A DNA stretch of 64,000 nt from Marinomonas balearica (GCF_004362145.1 NZ_SNXC01000013.1:145327-209326); one strand, 5' to 3'; positions 18,570 through 28,871 are shown, numbered from the stretch's first letter. Numbers and translations are program-made. The notes: generated by a model from the sequence alone, not told the origin.

Positions 18570-19337
18570 TTGCAAGACCCATTTGTAGAAGATGAAGAGG
18601 TAGCAGCATGGATAGTGACGTATGCAGATCTTATGTCGCTGCTGTTGGTATTTTTTATACTCTTATACAGTTTATCTAAACTCACTGAAGACACACTAGT
18701 TAGCGCCCTTTCGTCAATTCAAATTGCACTAAACAGTAACGGGGCCTTAACTCGCCTAGACCCTAACCTTTATTCGGGTGGGGGAACCGAAACAATAAAA
18801 CCAGTAGACCCTCAATTAGCAACAGAAGCTGATTTAACGTATTCAAAAGAACCAATTGATGAAGTTGAACGAGAGCACGTCAATGAAATTGCAAATGATG
18901 CCGCCAATAAATTCGCAGGTCAAAACTTAGAATCCCAAGTGGCTGTCTTTGAAGACGGAGAAAGAATTACTATCCGCGTTGATGGTGCTTCTCTATTTGA
19001 GTCGGGAGAAGCGGATATCTTGTGGAGCGGAGAACCGATATTTGAGACACTCCTTCAAATATTTATAAGGTACCCTGAGTACAATATCAGCATAAAGGGT
19101 CACACCGACAACATTCCCATTAATACCGCTCGATTCCCAAGCAACTGGGAGCTCTCCGCAATACGCGCAACCACCACATTACGATACTTTTTATCAGAAG
19201 GTATACCGCCCGAAAGAATGACTGCGACAGGCTACGCCGATGTAATTCCACTTGTGCCGAACGATACACCAGAGCACCGCGCACTAAATAGGCGAGCTGA
19301 ATTTGTATTAGAGCGAAATAAGGACAATACTGAATAA
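18570..19337 (+). CDS. Flagellar stator protein MotB/PomB family, TTG start
   Basis: The 255-residue protein has one N-terminal membrane helix with the ion-binding Asp in 'TYADLMSLLLVFFILLYS', a plug/linker region, and a C-terminal OmpA-like peptidoglycan-binding domain ('IKGHTDNIPI', 'NWELSAIRA', 'NRRAEFVLER'). It anchors the stator to the cell wall. The start is TTG at 18570: GGGAG lies seven bases before it, only two bases separate it from the motA stop, and the next in-frame Met is inside the membrane helix. The stretch of about 100 residues between helix and OmpA domain is acidic. Confidence 0.9.
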   Translation: MQDPFVEDEEVAAWIVTYADLMSLLLVFFILLYSLSKLTEDTLVSALSSIQIALNSNGALTRLDPNLYSGGGTETIKPVDPQLATEADLTYSKEPIDEVEREHVNEIANDAANKFAGQNLESQVAVFEDGERITIRVDGASLFESGEADILWSGEPIFETLLQIFIRYPEYNISIKGHTDNIPINTARFPSNWELSAIRATTTLRYFLSEGIPPERMTATGYADVIPLVPNDTPEHRALNRRAEFVLERNKDNTE

Positions 19338-19370
19338 GAACGCCCAGTAAAAATTGGGAAGGAAACAGAT

Positions 19371-19805
19371 ATGGAAGACGCCTCAGCAATACATTATGAA
19401 AGCTCTGAACGACGTGAAGCAGTGCGAGTTATTCCGAACGGCTGCTCAGTTCAGTTTAGCAACAACGAAAACACATTCCGTTGCATGGACATCAGCGTAA
19501 GCGGCGTCGCTTTATCCTTAACGAGCGACTCCACCACCCCCTTACCACAGAATGGCTCTTTGACGGCATTCATTGTCGATAGAGATGAGATCATCATTGG
19601 GAAAGTAATTGCGAGAAAAATTTACCAACAGGAAGAGCGTTCTGGATGGGCTTTTATTCAAGCCGAGGAGCGTGTTCTAACTTTTGTAGAAGAACTCGTA
19701 TTAGAAACTCAAAAAATAGCATTAAGACAAGCATCATTAGAACGAAAGAAACACGAAGAAGAAATGCTATTAGGGATAACAGAAAGCAACGAATTAGACG
19801 CTTAA
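19371..19805 (+). CDS. PilZ domain protein
   Basis: The 144-residue protein carries both c-di-GMP-binding signatures of PilZ domains: an Arg-rich 'ERREAVRV' (about 13-20) and 'DISVSGVAL' (about 41-49). The C-terminal third is helical and charged. It starts 34 bases after motB, behind AAGGAA, and so is probably cotranscribed with the stator genes. A YcgR-like role as a c-di-GMP-dependent brake or regulator of this stator is a reasonable inference; it lacks the YcgR-N domain. Confidence 0.86.
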   Translation: MEDASAIHYESSERREAVRVIPNGCSVQFSNNENTFRCMDISVSGVALSLTSDSTTPLPQNGSLTAFIVDRDEIIIGKVIARKIYQQEERSGWAFIQAEERVLTFVEELVLETQKIALRQASLERKKHEEEMLLGITESNELDA

Positions 19806-19974
19806 CTGAGCTTTGAATCACCATAGCCAACCAGACATACAGTCAACAGGATCTTTAATCGTCTGATATAACGATCGCATCATAAAGATGCAACCGCCAC
19901 ATTTCACTTTCTACCGCTAATATCCATAGAGAAGTAAAAGATATTAATATCAGCAGAAAATAACAAAAACACAA

Positions 19975-21147
19975 TTAAATTCCATTAAGTGCTTGCTCAA
20001 CGTCTTCGATAATATCTGAAATATCCTCAATACCCACTGAGATTCGAACCAACCCATCTGCTATTCCTGCCGCTTCTTTCTCATCTGGAGAAAGGCGCCC
20101 ATGTGTCGTAGTGGCAGGGTGAGTAACCAACGTTTTTGTATCGCCCAAATTGCCGGTGATCGACATAAGCTGCACACGGTCTATAAAACCCCACGCAGCC
20201 TCTTTGCCACCTTCAAGTTCAAAAGACAACAAACCACCAAAATCCTTCTGCTGCTTTTTAGCTAGCTCGTGAGATTTATGCGATGGCAATCCACCGTAAT
20301 TCACCTTTTTCACTTTGGCATGCTGCTCAAGATACTGAGCCAACTGAAGTGCATTTTTAGAGTGAGCCTTCATGCGCAATTCCAGCGTCTCCAGCCCATT
20401 AAGTAAAATCCATGCATTAAACGGACTCATCGTTGGACCAGCACTGCGCATAAACGCAACAAAGTGCTCAACAATTTCTTGAGATGAAATTAACGCGCCA
20501 CCAAGACTCCGTCCTTGTCCATCAATAAACTTAGTCGCAGATTGCATCACAATATCCGCACCTTGTGTTAAGGGATTTTGCAATGCTGGCGTAGCCAGAA
20601 CCGTATCAACGCAAAGCAACGCTCCTTTTGCGTGAGCCAAGGCAGAAACTCGCTCTACATCTACGACCTCGTACAATGGATTAGAAGGCGTTTCAAAGTA
20701 GCAGAGTCGAGTATTAGCGTTAATTGCATCTTCCCAAGCGTCGTAGTCAGTTGCATCAACATAAATAACTTCGACGCCAAACTTAACGGTATAGGCATTA
20801 AAGAACTTTATTGAGGAGCCAAATATGTTCCTTGAACAAACAACTCGATCACCTTGCTTAAGAAGACTATAGGCCATTGTCATCAGTGCAGCCATACCCG
20901 ACGCAGTTGCTATCGCGGCCTCACCTTTTTCCATAACAGCTAATCTTTTTTCAAACATTTCTACGGTAGGATTTGTAAAACGAGAATAAATATTACCATC
21001 CTCATCTCCCCCAAACTTCGCAGCAGCTTCCGCAGCGGAGCCATAGGCAAAACTAGAAGTCGTGAAAATAGCCTCACTATTTTCCTGCTCTTGAGTCTGA
21101 CGAACACCTGCATGAATTGCATTAGTCGCATTTTTATACTCAGACAT
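19975..21147 (-). CDS. metZ: O-succinylhomoserine sulfhydrylase
   Basis: This PLP enzyme of the Cys/Met metabolism family makes homocysteine from O-succinylhomoserine and sulfide. The product is 390 residues. The PLP lysine is in 'QSATKFIDGQGR'; 'YSRFTNPTVEMFEKRLA' and 'ATASGMAALMT' are family hallmarks, and the N-terminal 'EAIFTTSSFAYGSAAEAAAKF' matches pseudomonad MetZ better than cystathionine gamma-synthase. The frame is open from 21174, but GGAG stands eight bases before the ATG at 21147. It lies downstream of purF, as in Pseudomonas, with a hairpin between. Confidence 0.9.
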   Translation of the reverse strand: MSEYKNATNAIHAGVRQTQEQENSEAIFTTSSFAYGSAAEAAAKFGGDEDGNIYSRFTNPTVEMFEKRLAVMEKGEAAIATASGMAALMTMAYSLLKQGDRVVCSRNIFGSSIKFFNAYTVKFGVEVIYVDATDYDAWEDAINANTRLCYFETPSNPLYEVVDVERVSALAHAKGALLCVDTVLATPALQNPLTQGADIVMQSATKFIDGQGRSLGGALISSQEIVEHFVAFMRSAGPTMSPFNAWILLNGLETLELRMKAHSKNALQLAQYLEQHAKVKKVNYGGLPSHKSHELAKKQQKDFGGLLSFELEGGKEAAWGFIDRVQLMSITGNLGDTKTLVTHPATTTHGRLSPDEKEAAGIADGLVRISVGIEDISDIIEDVEQALNGI

Positions 21148-21192
21148 CTTTCTATCTCCAAAATCTGCCAACAAGGCAGTCTACCGTAAAAC

Positions 21193-21223
21193 AAAATAGC
21201 CAGACCTAAAGGCTGGCTATTTT
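21193..21223. terminator. Terminator between purF and metZ
   Basis: An 11-base perfect inverted repeat (21193-21203 and 21213-21223, nine-base loop) is flanked by A/T runs. It should end the purF message, so metZ may need its own promoter or read-through. Confidence 0.75.
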
Positions 21224-21268
21224 TCTCCATATGATAAAGCTCATTTTACTTACGAGCGTCATTCTATT

Positions 21269-22777
21269 CTACATAGGATACAACATATCACTTGATACAA
21301 TAGTCTCTAATTTATTTTTCTTGGCGTCATTTCTCGATGTCGCCAAGTTAGAGAGGTATTCGGCCGTAATATTTCCTGTAATGTAACTGCCATCAAAAAC
21401 AGATGTATCAAACTCTCGCACATCAGAATGCTTCTCGTCGACACACGCGCTCTTTAGATCCTCCAAATCTTGGAAGATCAGGCCATCTGCTCCAATCAGT
21501 TCACATATCTCTTCGACGTTTCTCTCATGCGCTATTAACTCTTCCGCAGCAGGCATATCAATACCATATACGTTAGGGTAGCGAACTTCTGGTGCCGCAG
21601 ATGCAATGAATACCTTCTTCGCACCCGCCTCTCGTGCCATTTCAATAATTTCACGACTTGTTGTACCGCGAACGATTGAGTCATCTACAAGCAAGACGTT
21701 TTTATCTTTGAATTCAAACGGAACAGGATTAAGCTTTTGACGAACGGACTTCTTACGAACCGTCTGACCAGGCATGATAAACGTACGGCCAATATAGCGA
21801 TTTTTAACCAACCCTTCACGAAATGGAATACCCATCGTTTGGGCAATTTGAAGAGCTGCGGTTCGACTAGTGTCTGGAATTGGGATAACGACATCGATCT
21901 CAAGATCACCCCACTCGCGCTTTATCTTAGCCGCCAGCGCATCACCCATATTGATACGGGCTTTATAAACAGAAATATTGTCAATGACAGTGTCTGGGCG
22001 TGCAAAATAAACGTATTCAAACAAACAAGGGCGAGCGACCTTTTCAGGAGTGCATTGACGCACATGAACATTATGCTCAACATCAAAAAACATCGCTTCG
22101 CCTGGTCGAATATCACGTTCTATTTTGAACCCTGCGGCATCAAGCGCGACACTCTCAGAAGCAACCATGTACTCGATACCATTTTCGGTTTCACGAGACC
22201 CATAGATTAAAGGACGTATTCCATCAGGATCACGAAAAGCAAGAATACCGTACCCAGTAATCAACGCAACAACTGCGTATCCACCTTCAATTCGCTTATA
22301 AACGCGCTCAAGCGCATTAAATATATCATCAGGTGTCGGAACCAATTTACTTTCTTCGTGCAATTCATGCGCTAGCACATTTAAAAGCACTTCAGAGTCG
22401 GAAGTTGTATTTATGTGCCTTAAATCAGACTCAAACACTTCTCGTTTTAGCTTGTCTGTATTAGTAAGGTTTCCGTTGTGAGCTAGCGAAACACCATACG
22501 GAGAGTTTACGTAAAACGGTTGTGCTTCCGCAGAACTGGATGTGCCGGCTGTTGGGTAACGGGCATGACCAATACCAATATTGCCCAATAGTTTTTTCAT
22601 ATGGCGAGTGCGGAACACTTCGCTCACAGGACCATTATCCTTTCTCAAGCATAAACCGCCTTCATGGCTAGTCACCATCCCTGCAGCATCTTGCCCACGA
22701 TGCTGAAGAAGAGTCAATGCATCAAAGATAGCCTGATTAACCATCGAAGTGCTAACAACACCAACGATACCACACAT
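21269..22777 (-). CDS. purF: Amidophosphoribosyltransferase
   Basis: PurF makes 5-phosphoribosylamine from PRPP and glutamine, the first step of purine synthesis. The product is 502 residues. The start is placed at the ATG of 'MCGIVGV' because Cys2 must become the N-terminal nucleophile after Met removal; GAGGTGA precedes it at a good distance. '[12 protein letters not shown]' belongs to the Ntn glutaminase domain (1-230), and '[13 protein letters not shown]' is the PRPP-binding motif of the C-terminal domain. It lies downstream of cvpA as in E. coli. Confidence 0.96.
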   Translation of the reverse strand: MCGIVGVVSTSMVNQAIFDALTLLQHRGQDAAGMVTSHEGGLCLRKDNGPVSEVFRTRHMKKLLGNIGIGHARYPTAGTSSSAEAQPFYVNSPYGVSLAHNGNLTNTDKLKREVFESDLRHINTTSDSEVLLNVLAHELHEESKLVPTPDDIFNALERVYKRIEGGYAVVALITGYGILAFRDPDGIRPLIYGSRETENGIEYMVASESVALDAAGFKIERDIRPGEAMFFDVEHNVHVRQCTPEKVARPCLFEYVYFARPDTVIDNISVYKARINMGDALAAKIKREWGDLEIDVVIPIPDTSRTAALQIAQTMGIPFREGLVKNRYIGRTFIMPGQTVRKKSVRQKLNPVPFEFKDKNVLLVDDSIVRGTTSREIIEMAREAGAKKVFIASAAPEVRYPNVYGIDMPAAEELIAHERNVEEICELIGADGLIFQDLEDLKSACVDEKHSDVREFDTSVFDGSYITGNITAEYLSNLATSRNDAKKNKLETIVSSDMLYPM

Positions 22778-22798
22778 TAAAATCACCTCGTGTTGGGG

Positions 22799-22814
22799 AA
22801 GGGTTTTCACCCTT
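22799..22814 (-). promoter_or_regulatory. GAAA-tetraloop hairpin in the purF leader
   Basis: On the minus strand AAGGGT and ACCCTT pair around a GAAA loop about 20 bases before the purF start. The GNRA-type loop would make a stable RNA hairpin. A role in purF expression is not shown; no PurR box was seen. Confidence 0.35.
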
Positions 22815-22845
22815 TTGTTTTCTATCGGCCTTTTTTAATAAAGGC

Positions 22846-23379
22846 TTAACTACTAAAAGTACGTTCAATAAGGGAGGAATCAATCATTTCACTCCCCTTG
22901 CCTAACATTTCACGTACCCAATCTTTCATAATAACTAACTGAGGAATGAGCTGCGACGACTGCCAAAAAGGTGTTTTTTCGATCGCTGGACTCAAGCTAA
23001 GCAACGATACGAACGCGACAACAATTAAGCTTCCGCGAGCAAAGCCAAAGACCATACCCAAAACTCGATCGGTGCTACTAAGCCCTGTAACCTGAATTAA
23101 CGAGCCCAATAAAAAGCTAACTAGAGCACCAATCACTAAACTTGCAATAAACAGTGAGACAAACGAGACAATGTATCGAATCTGTTCGTTTTGAACTTGC
23201 TCAACTAATAGAGTTTGCAAATTACCGGAAAATTTCACTGACACAACAAAGGCAATCACCCATGTCACTAGGGAAAGCACTTCTTTTATAAATCCTCTCT
23301 TCAAGCTTAGCAATGAAGACAGTATAACGACTGCGATTATTAACCAATCTACGGTAGATATTGCGCCCAACTCGTTCAT
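22846..23379 (-). CDS. cvpA: CvpA family membrane protein
   Basis: The 177-residue inner-membrane protein has four predicted helices (about 10-28, 32-50, 68-95, 103-125). CvpA is needed for colicin V production in E. coli and is linked with envelope stress and bile resistance, but its biochemical role is unknown. 'AISTVDWLIIAVVILSSLLS' and 'DRVLGMVFGFARG' are conserved. It lies between dedD and purF, the standard arrangement in gammaproteobacteria. Confidence 0.92.
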   Translation of the reverse strand: MNELGAISTVDWLIIAVVILSSLLSLKRGFIKEVLSLVTWVIAFVVSVKFSGNLQTLLVEQVQNEQIRYIVSFVSLFIASLVIGALVSFLLGSLIQVTGLSSTDRVLGMVFGFARGSLIVVAFVSLLSLSPAIEKTPFWQSSQLIPQLVIMKDWVREMLGKGSEMIDSSLIERTFSS

Positions 23380-23449
23380 ATTTTCCTCTAAATTTCAGCG
23401 AGGCAGTTTAACAGAAGCTCGCCTTTTTCCAAGCCTAATATCAAGTCTT

Positions 23450-24091
23450 TTAGTTAGGAGAAAACTTGACAACAATCCCCTTTAAAAGAAACTCCTTTTC
23501 AATATCATTGCGTGACTTTTCTGATGAATTTCTTTTTATTTCTGGCCCTACAAAGACTTTATGCAACGACTGAGTAGTCACTCTATAAGCTGGGTATCCG
23601 GCACTCTTCAGCTTATTCACCAGACGACTGGCATTCGCACTGTTTTTAAAAGTAGCAATTTGCACCGTCCAACGAGCAGCAGGCTTCAAGCTCTCAGCTT
23701 TTTTAATGGGGGCAGCTTTGATGGCAGGCGCTTTAGATTCTCCCCCCCCCCTAGCAACTTCATCTACATCTAATTTGGAGACTGTTGTTTTTTCGCTTGA
23801 AGACGTAGACTTTTCAGCAACATTCTTTAAGGCACCACTGTCAGGCTTGTTTTGAGCATTATTAGAAATGAGCTTAATATCACTTGCCGAGATATTTTCT
23901 TGGCTGTCTTTTAAGGCTTGCACAGGCTGTATAACTGGCACAACTAATGGAGGTGGCTCGGGTATATTAATTACGATGTCAAGTTCAGCTGGTTTTTCAC
24001 CATCCAACACCATTGGCAGTACAATCGCCGCACATACAATCATAATGCCAGCCCCAACCAATCGATGTTTAGAAGTATTATCCAAAACCAT
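23450..24091 (-). CDS. dedD: SPOR domain cell-division protein (DedD-like) with a G10 tract
   Basis: The 213-residue protein has a single N-terminal membrane helix (about 11-29), a Pro/Ser/Lys-rich periplasmic linker and a C-terminal SPOR domain (about 138-213, 'RWTVQIATFKNSANASRLV'). SPOR domains bind septal peptidoglycan lacking stem peptides, and DedD helps complete division. The coding strand carries ten G in a row at 23751-23742 (codons about 114-117) in the linker; a one-base slip would remove the SPOR domain. It starts 14 bases after folC. Confidence 0.9.
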   Translation of the reverse strand: MVLDNTSKHRLVGAGIMIVCAAIVLPMVLDGEKPAELDIVINIPEPPPLVVPVIQPVQALKDSQENISASDIKLISNNAQNKPDSGALKNVAEKSTSSSEKTTVSKLDVDEVARGGGESKAPAIKAAPIKKAESLKPAARWTVQIATFKNSANASRLVNKLKSAGYPAYRVTTQSLHKVFVGPEIKRNSSEKSRNDIEKEFLLKGIVVKFSPN

Positions 24092-24105
24092 TTTGCTTCC
24101 CTTTT

Positions 24106-25338
24106 CTACACGTTATGCAATTCAAGATATTGGGACACTGTCACAAAAGAGCCGAAAACAACTACCGAACACCCTTTATTTCGGGCCTCCGTTACTGCTT
24201 CGTTATAAGCATGTTCAAATGCATCAAAGCCAAATGCATTTGATTCAATACACTCTAGCAACTCCTCTTTAACCGCACCACGAGGCGCATTCAAGCTGCA
24301 CACATACCACGATTCAAACACATTTTCTAAAGTAGCCAATACACTAGAAACATCCTTATCTTTCAACATACCAACAACAGCAATAGGCTTAGATGCTAGG
24401 TTTGATACACGGCTTTTGAGCTCTTTCGCAGCCTCTGGATTATGCGCTACATCAATATAGACATCTGGCTCGTGCTCCACTAACTCAAAGCGACCTCTTA
24501 AAGTCGTATTAGCAAACAGACTAACCAAGTGTTCTTGAGTAATAGGCTCGTCTAGCAGCGTCAATACCTGCATTACAGTTGCGGCATTTTCAATGGGAAG
24601 CGAAGGTAACGGCAGGTTTGAAAAGTGATGCTGTTTAGATTGCCAAGTCCAGCTCTGATCTGAGTCGATACGATAAGTAAAATCTTTGCCTTTCTGATAT
24701 AACGGTGCGCCAATACGAGAAGCAACGTCCGATATAGAGTCGGGAGGCGTAACGACTCCGGAAACTATTGGTTTTTCTGGACGCGATATACCCGCTTTCT
24801 CTCTCGCTATGACTTCCAACGAATCACCAAGCCAATCAACATGGTCTAATGCAATTGACGTCACAACAGCCAAATCAGTGTCAACCATATTAACAGAATC
24901 TAAGCGGCCACCTAAACCAACTTCAAGTACCCAATAATCTAAGTTCGACTCTGAAAAAATAAGCAATGCAGCCAAAGTTGAGAATTCGAAATAAGTTAGT
25001 GGAATATCTTTTCGAACGGCTTCAATTCTTTCAAACGCACGAATTAGCAACTCATCAGAACAGTTTGCACCATTTAGTGCAACGCGTTCGTTAAAATAGA
25101 GAAAATGAGGTGAAGTATAGGTACCGACTGTGCGGCCGATTGATATCAAATACTGAGTAATAAGCTGACACGTTGAGCCTTTACCATTCGTACCTGCAAC
25201 CGTGATCACCTTTTTATGGGGGCGGATCAGATTGAGATCTTGAAGTACTTTCAGGCCTCGATCTAAGCCTAGTTCGATTTCTGAGGTGTGTTGGCTCTCA
25301 ATATATGAGAGCCAATCTGATAATGACTTACCGGTCAT
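24106..25338 (-). CDS. folC: Folylpolyglutamate synthase / dihydrofolate synthase
   Basis: FolC adds glutamates to folates and to dihydropteroate. The 410-residue product has the Mur-ligase P-loop 'VTVAGTNGKGST' and the 'ITSIALDHVDWLG' segment, and 'DVAHNPEA' in the C-terminal domain. A longer frame starts at 25392 inside accD, but the ATG at 25338 ('MTGKSLSDWL') fits the family and lies four bases after the accD stop. accD-folC-dedD-cvpA-purF is a known conserved run. Confidence 0.94.
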   Translation of the reverse strand: MTGKSLSDWLSYIESQHTSEIELGLDRGLKVLQDLNLIRPHKKVITVAGTNGKGSTCQLITQYLISIGRTVGTYTSPHFLYFNERVALNGANCSDELLIRAFERIEAVRKDIPLTYFEFSTLAALLIFSESNLDYWVLEVGLGGRLDSVNMVDTDLAVVTSIALDHVDWLGDSLEVIAREKAGISRPEKPIVSGVVTPPDSISDVASRIGAPLYQKGKDFTYRIDSDQSWTWQSKQHHFSNLPLPSLPIENAATVMQVLTLLDEPITQEHLVSLFANTTLRGRFELVEHEPDVYIDVAHNPEAAKELKSRVSNLASKPIAVVGMLKDKDVSSVLATLENVFESWYVCSLNAPRGAVKEELLECIESNAFGFDAFEHAYNEAVTEARNKGCSVVVFGSFVTVSQYLELHNV

Positions 25339-25342
25339 TAAT

Positions 25343-26209
25343 TTACGCGACCTTATGGGTAAGAATTGACAAAACGTTATACAAACGATCACGCATTTCG
25401 TGTCGCTTAATAATCATATCTAACGCGCCCTTATCCAACAAAAACTCACTTCTCTGGAACCCTTCCGGCAAAGTTTCGCGAACTGTTTGCTCAATAACAC
25501 GCGGCCCTGCAAAACCAATCAACGCATTTGGTTCAGCAACATTCAAGTCACCCAACATCGCAAGCGACGCAGATACACCACCAAATACTGGATCAGTCAT
25601 TACTGAAATATACGGCAAGCCTTGTTGCTTCATTTTTTCCAATGCAGCGGACGTTTTCGCCATTTGCATTAAGGAGATCAAAGCTTCTTGCATACGAGCA
25701 CCACCACTTGCAGAGAAACATACAAGAGGAACTCGTTTTTCTAAACAAACATTTACAGCCTGAATAAATCGCTCGCCTACAATCGCACCCATTGAACCGC
25801 CTAAGAAGCTAAACTCAAATGCAACCGCTACCACTGGAAGCCCATTGAGAGCACCTTCCATTGCAACTAGAGCATCTTTCTCTCCCGTTGCTTTTTGGGC
25901 AGCCACGATACGATCTTTGTAGCGTTTAGAATCTTTAAACTTCAGTTTATCTTCTGGCTCTAGGTGGGCTCCAATTTCGGTGCGCCCTTCTTTATCCAAA
26001 AACAAATCGAGACGTCGGCGCGCACTTACACGCATGTGATGCTCACATTTAGGACAAACATCTTGATTCTTTTCTAGTTCAGGGCGGTATAAAACGTTGT
26101 CACATTTAGGACATTTCTTCCATAAACCTTCTGGCACACCTGAATTTTGACCGCGCTTTGATTCGCTTCTTACGATTGACGGTACAAATTTATCTAACCA
26201 ACTACTCAT
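25343..26209 (-). CDS. accD: Acetyl-CoA carboxylase carboxyltransferase beta subunit
   Basis: AccD with AccA transfers carboxyl from biotin to acetyl-CoA to make malonyl-CoA. The 288-residue product has the N-terminal zinc ribbon (CPKC near residue 27, CPKC about 19 residues later) and the crotonase-like core with '[11 protein letters not shown]' and '[13 protein letters not shown]'. The ATG at 26209 ('MSSWLDKF') follows GGAG; a TTG-started extension of four codons is less likely. It lies between trpA and folC. Confidence 0.96.
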   Translation of the reverse strand: MSSWLDKFVPSIVRSESKRGQNSGVPEGLWKKCPKCDNVLYRPELEKNQDVCPKCEHHMRVSARRRLDLFLDKEGRTEIGAHLEPEDKLKFKDSKRYKDRIVAAQKATGEKDALVAMEGALNGLPVVAVAFEFSFLGGSMGAIVGERFIQAVNVCLEKRVPLVCFSASGGARMQEALISLMQMAKTSAALEKMKQQGLPYISVMTDPVFGGVSASLAMLGDLNVAEPNALIGFAGPRVIEQTVRETLPEGFQRSEFLLDKGALDMIIKRHEMRDRLYNVLSILTHKVA

Positions 26210-26234
26210 TTTATTCTCCAAAACTCATTCAAGC

Positions 26235-27041
26235 CTAGCTGTCCATTGCCTCTCGCATAGGACTCAGTACATTTGCCAAGGCTTGAGCAATAAATTCTTT
26301 GTCTTCATTCTTTGATTCAGCGATGGTATTCACCAAGACACTGCCTACGATAACACCATCTGCACATGCACTAACGGCAGACGCTGTTTCAGCATTTTTA
26401 ATACCAAAACCAACGCCAATAGGCAGATTCGTCACGCTTCTAAGCTTTTCTACATGTTCACGCACACTTTCAACGTCCAACGTAGCAGATCCAGTTACAC
26501 CTTTCACTGATACGTAGTACACATAACCACTCGCTAAATCACAGATTTTTTTAGCGCGCGCCATCGTTGTAGTAGGTGCGAGCAGATAAATCAGGTCAAT
26601 ATTCTGACTGCGGAAGTATTCTACTACATCTGTCGCCTCTTCTGGAGTCAGATCTACTAATAAAACACCATCAACACCGCTTGCGGCCGCATCTTTTGCA
26701 AAGCTTTCATAGCCATAGAACTCTATTGGGTTCAAGTACCCCATCAAAACAACTGGCGTATCCTGATCTGACTCTCGAAACGTTTTGACTGACGCCAATA
26801 CAGAACGAACACTTGTGCCTGCTTCAAGCGCGCGTTCGCATGCTAGCTGGATCACTGGACCGTCCGCCATTGGATCAGAAAACGGCATTCCGAGCTCAAT
26901 AATATCAGCTCCACCTTTAACTAGAGCTTGCATTATCGTAACAGTGTGATCAGGTGTAGGATCCCCTGCTGTGACATAAGGAATTAGCGCTTTACGCCCT
27001 TCCGCTTTAAGGTTGATCAAGCAATTATTAATTCGACTCAT
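26235..27041 (-). CDS. trpA: Tryptophan synthase alpha subunit
   Basis: TrpA cleaves indole-3-glycerol phosphate to indole, which passes to TrpB. The 268-residue TIM-barrel protein shows the catalytic Glu and Asp in '[17 protein letters not shown]', and the phosphate-binding '[10 protein letters not shown]' and 'GVIVGSVLV'. Its start lies next to the trpB stop, and accD follows 25 bases downstream. Confidence 0.96.
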   Translation of the reverse strand: MSRINNCLINLKAEGRKALIPYVTAGDPTPDHTVTIMQALVKGGADIIELGMPFSDPMADGPVIQLACERALEAGTSVRSVLASVKTFRESDQDTPVVLMGYLNPIEFYGYESFAKDAAASGVDGVLLVDLTPEEATDVVEYFRSQNIDLIYLLAPTTTMARAKKICDLASGYVYYVSVKGVTGSATLDVESVREHVEKLRSVTNLPIGVGFGIKNAETASAVSACADGVIVGSVLVNTIAESKNEDKEFIAQALANVLSPMREAMDS

Positions 27042-27042
27042 C

Positions 27043-28251
27043 TTAAACCTCTACACCATCAAGCGAAGCTACTGTATGTATATCTTTATCCCCCCGACCA
27101 GATAGATTAACGACCACAATCTGATCTTTAGGTAGGGTTTTAGCCAGTTTCATTCCGTAAGCAACTGCATGACTCGACTCTAGTGCTGGCATTATACCTT
27201 CAACCTTAGTGAGCGTTCGAAATCCGTCCATCGCCTCATTGTCATCAATAACAACATAATTTGCTCGTCCGCAGTCTTTCAACCACGCATGTTCAGGCCC
27301 TACACCAGGGTAATCAAGTCCTGCAGATATCGAGTGTGTACCTAGAATTTGACCGTCGTCATCAGCCATCACATAGGTGCGATTCCCGTGTAACACACCA
27401 GGTTTGCCAGCCGACAATGGCGCAGCATGCTGCCCTGTCTCCAAACCATAACCACCCGGTTCCACACCATACATTTGCACTTGCACATCATCAATAAACG
27501 GATAAAACATACCGATTGCATTTGACCCGCCACCAACACAAGCAACAAGCGCATCCGGAAGACGCCCTTCATGAGCAATACTTTGCTCTTTCGTTTCACG
27601 ACCAATAATAGCTTGGAAATCACGCACCATCATAGGATATGGGTGCGGCCCTGCGGCCGTTCCAATAATATAAAACGTATCATCTACGTTACTTACCCAG
27701 TAACGCATCGCTTCATTCAATGCATCTTTCAATGTCTTGGTGCCGGAGCTTACTGGCACCACTTCCGCACCAAGCAACTTCATTCTATAAACATTTAGAG
27801 TTTGACGACGAATGTCCTCTTCGCCCATAAAGATCTTACAATTCAACCCCAATCGCGCTGCGACAGTAGCCGTAGCGACACCGTGCTGACCCGCACCGGT
27901 TTCAGCGATAATATTCGGTTTACCCATGTGTTTTGCTAGCAAAGCCTGACCGATCGCATTGTTTATTTTATGCGCGCCCGTATGATTCAGATCTTCTCGC
28001 TTAAAATAAATTTTAGCTCCGCCCACTTGATTCGTTAGGCGTTCCGCAAAATACAACGGCGAAGGACGGCCCACATAATGAGCAAGGTCGTTATCAAACG
28101 CAGCTTGGAACTCAGCGCTCTTCGACAATTCTTCATACATATGCGTCAAATCGTCTAACGCTGACATAAGCGTCTCAGAAACAAATACGCCACCAAATTG
28201 TCCAAAGTGTCCGTTTTCGTCCGGCAAGTTTGAGTTCATTTTATTACTCAC
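27043..28251 (-). CDS. trpB: Tryptophan synthase beta subunit
   Basis: TrpB joins indole and serine to give tryptophan using PLP. The 402-residue protein has the Schiff-base Lys in '[13 protein letters not shown]' and the glycine loop '[12 protein letters not shown]'. The start is taken as GTG at 28251 because GGAG lies six bases upstream and the GTG overlaps the trpF stop (GTGA); an ATG four codons later lacks a well-placed binding site. It forms a trpF-trpB-trpA run. Confidence 0.95.
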   Translation of the reverse strand: MSNKMNSNLPDENGHFGQFGGVFVSETLMSALDDLTHMYEELSKSAEFQAAFDNDLAHYVGRPSPLYFAERLTNQVGGAKIYFKREDLNHTGAHKINNAIGQALLAKHMGKPNIIAETGAGQHGVATATVAARLGLNCKIFMGEEDIRRQTLNVYRMKLLGAEVVPVSSGTKTLKDALNEAMRYWVSNVDDTFYIIGTAAGPHPYPMMVRDFQAIIGRETKEQSIAHEGRLPDALVACVGGGSNAIGMFYPFIDDVQVQMYGVEPGGYGLETGQHAAPLSAGKPGVLHGNRTYVMADDDGQILGTHSISAGLDYPGVGPEHAWLKDCGRANYVVIDDNEAMDGFRTLTKVEGIMPALESSHAVAYGMKLAKTLPKDQIVVVNLSGRGDKDIHTVASLDGVEV

Positions 28252-28871
28252 TGTTTGCTCCAGCTTTTCGCTTTAAATATAAAATCTTTTACTTTGATGA
28301 AATCTTTTTTCCCTTTCGTTTCCTCGACACCGCCACTAACATCAACAGCATAGGGGGAGACCTGCATCACAGCTTGGGTAATATTTTCTGGCGTAAGGCC
28401 GCCAGCAAGAATAATAGGTTTATCAGATGTCCGAGGTATCCTTTCCCAATCAAAAGTTTCTCCTGTTCCACCAGGAACGCCTGCTTTATATGCATCTAGA
28501 AGGATCGCCACTGCACTAGAAAACCGCTCGAATTCTGTAGTGAGATTCAGATCCGGCTTCATTCTAAGAGCTTTAATATACGATACACCATAGGAGGCAC
28601 ACTCTTCCGGCTGCTCATTACCATGAAACTGTATAACCCACCGAGAGCTACCTGAAATAACATCATTTACCTGCTCATTGCTTGCATCCACGAACAGTGC
28701 AATGGGTGCTACAAATGGCGGTAATTTTGAGACAATATTGTTTGCTACTTGTGGAGTCACATATCTAGGACTTTTAGAGTAAAATACAAAGCCGAGTGCA
28801 TCCGCCCCACACTCAATAGCAAACAATGCATCCTCTAAATTGGTAATACCACATATCTTGACTCTAGCCAT
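28248..28871 (-). CDS. trpF: Phosphoribosylanthranilate isomerase
   Basis: TrpF isomerises N-(5'-phosphoribosyl)anthranilate in tryptophan synthesis. The 207-residue TIM-barrel protein has the catalytic Cys in '[12 protein letters not shown]', the Asp region '[10 protein letters not shown]' and the phosphate loop 'AGGLTPENI' and '[10 protein letters not shown]'. It overlaps truA by eight bases and trpB by four. Confidence 0.95.
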   Translation of the reverse strand: MARVKICGITNLEDALFAIECGADALGFVFYSKSPRYVTPQVANNIVSKLPPFVAPIALFVDASNEQVNDVISGSSRWVIQFHGNEQPEECASYGVSYIKALRMKPDLNLTTEFERFSSAVAILLDAYKAGVPGGTGETFDWERIPRTSDKPIILAGGLTPENITQAVMQVSPYAVDVSGGVEETKGKKDFIKVKDFIFKAKSWSKQ

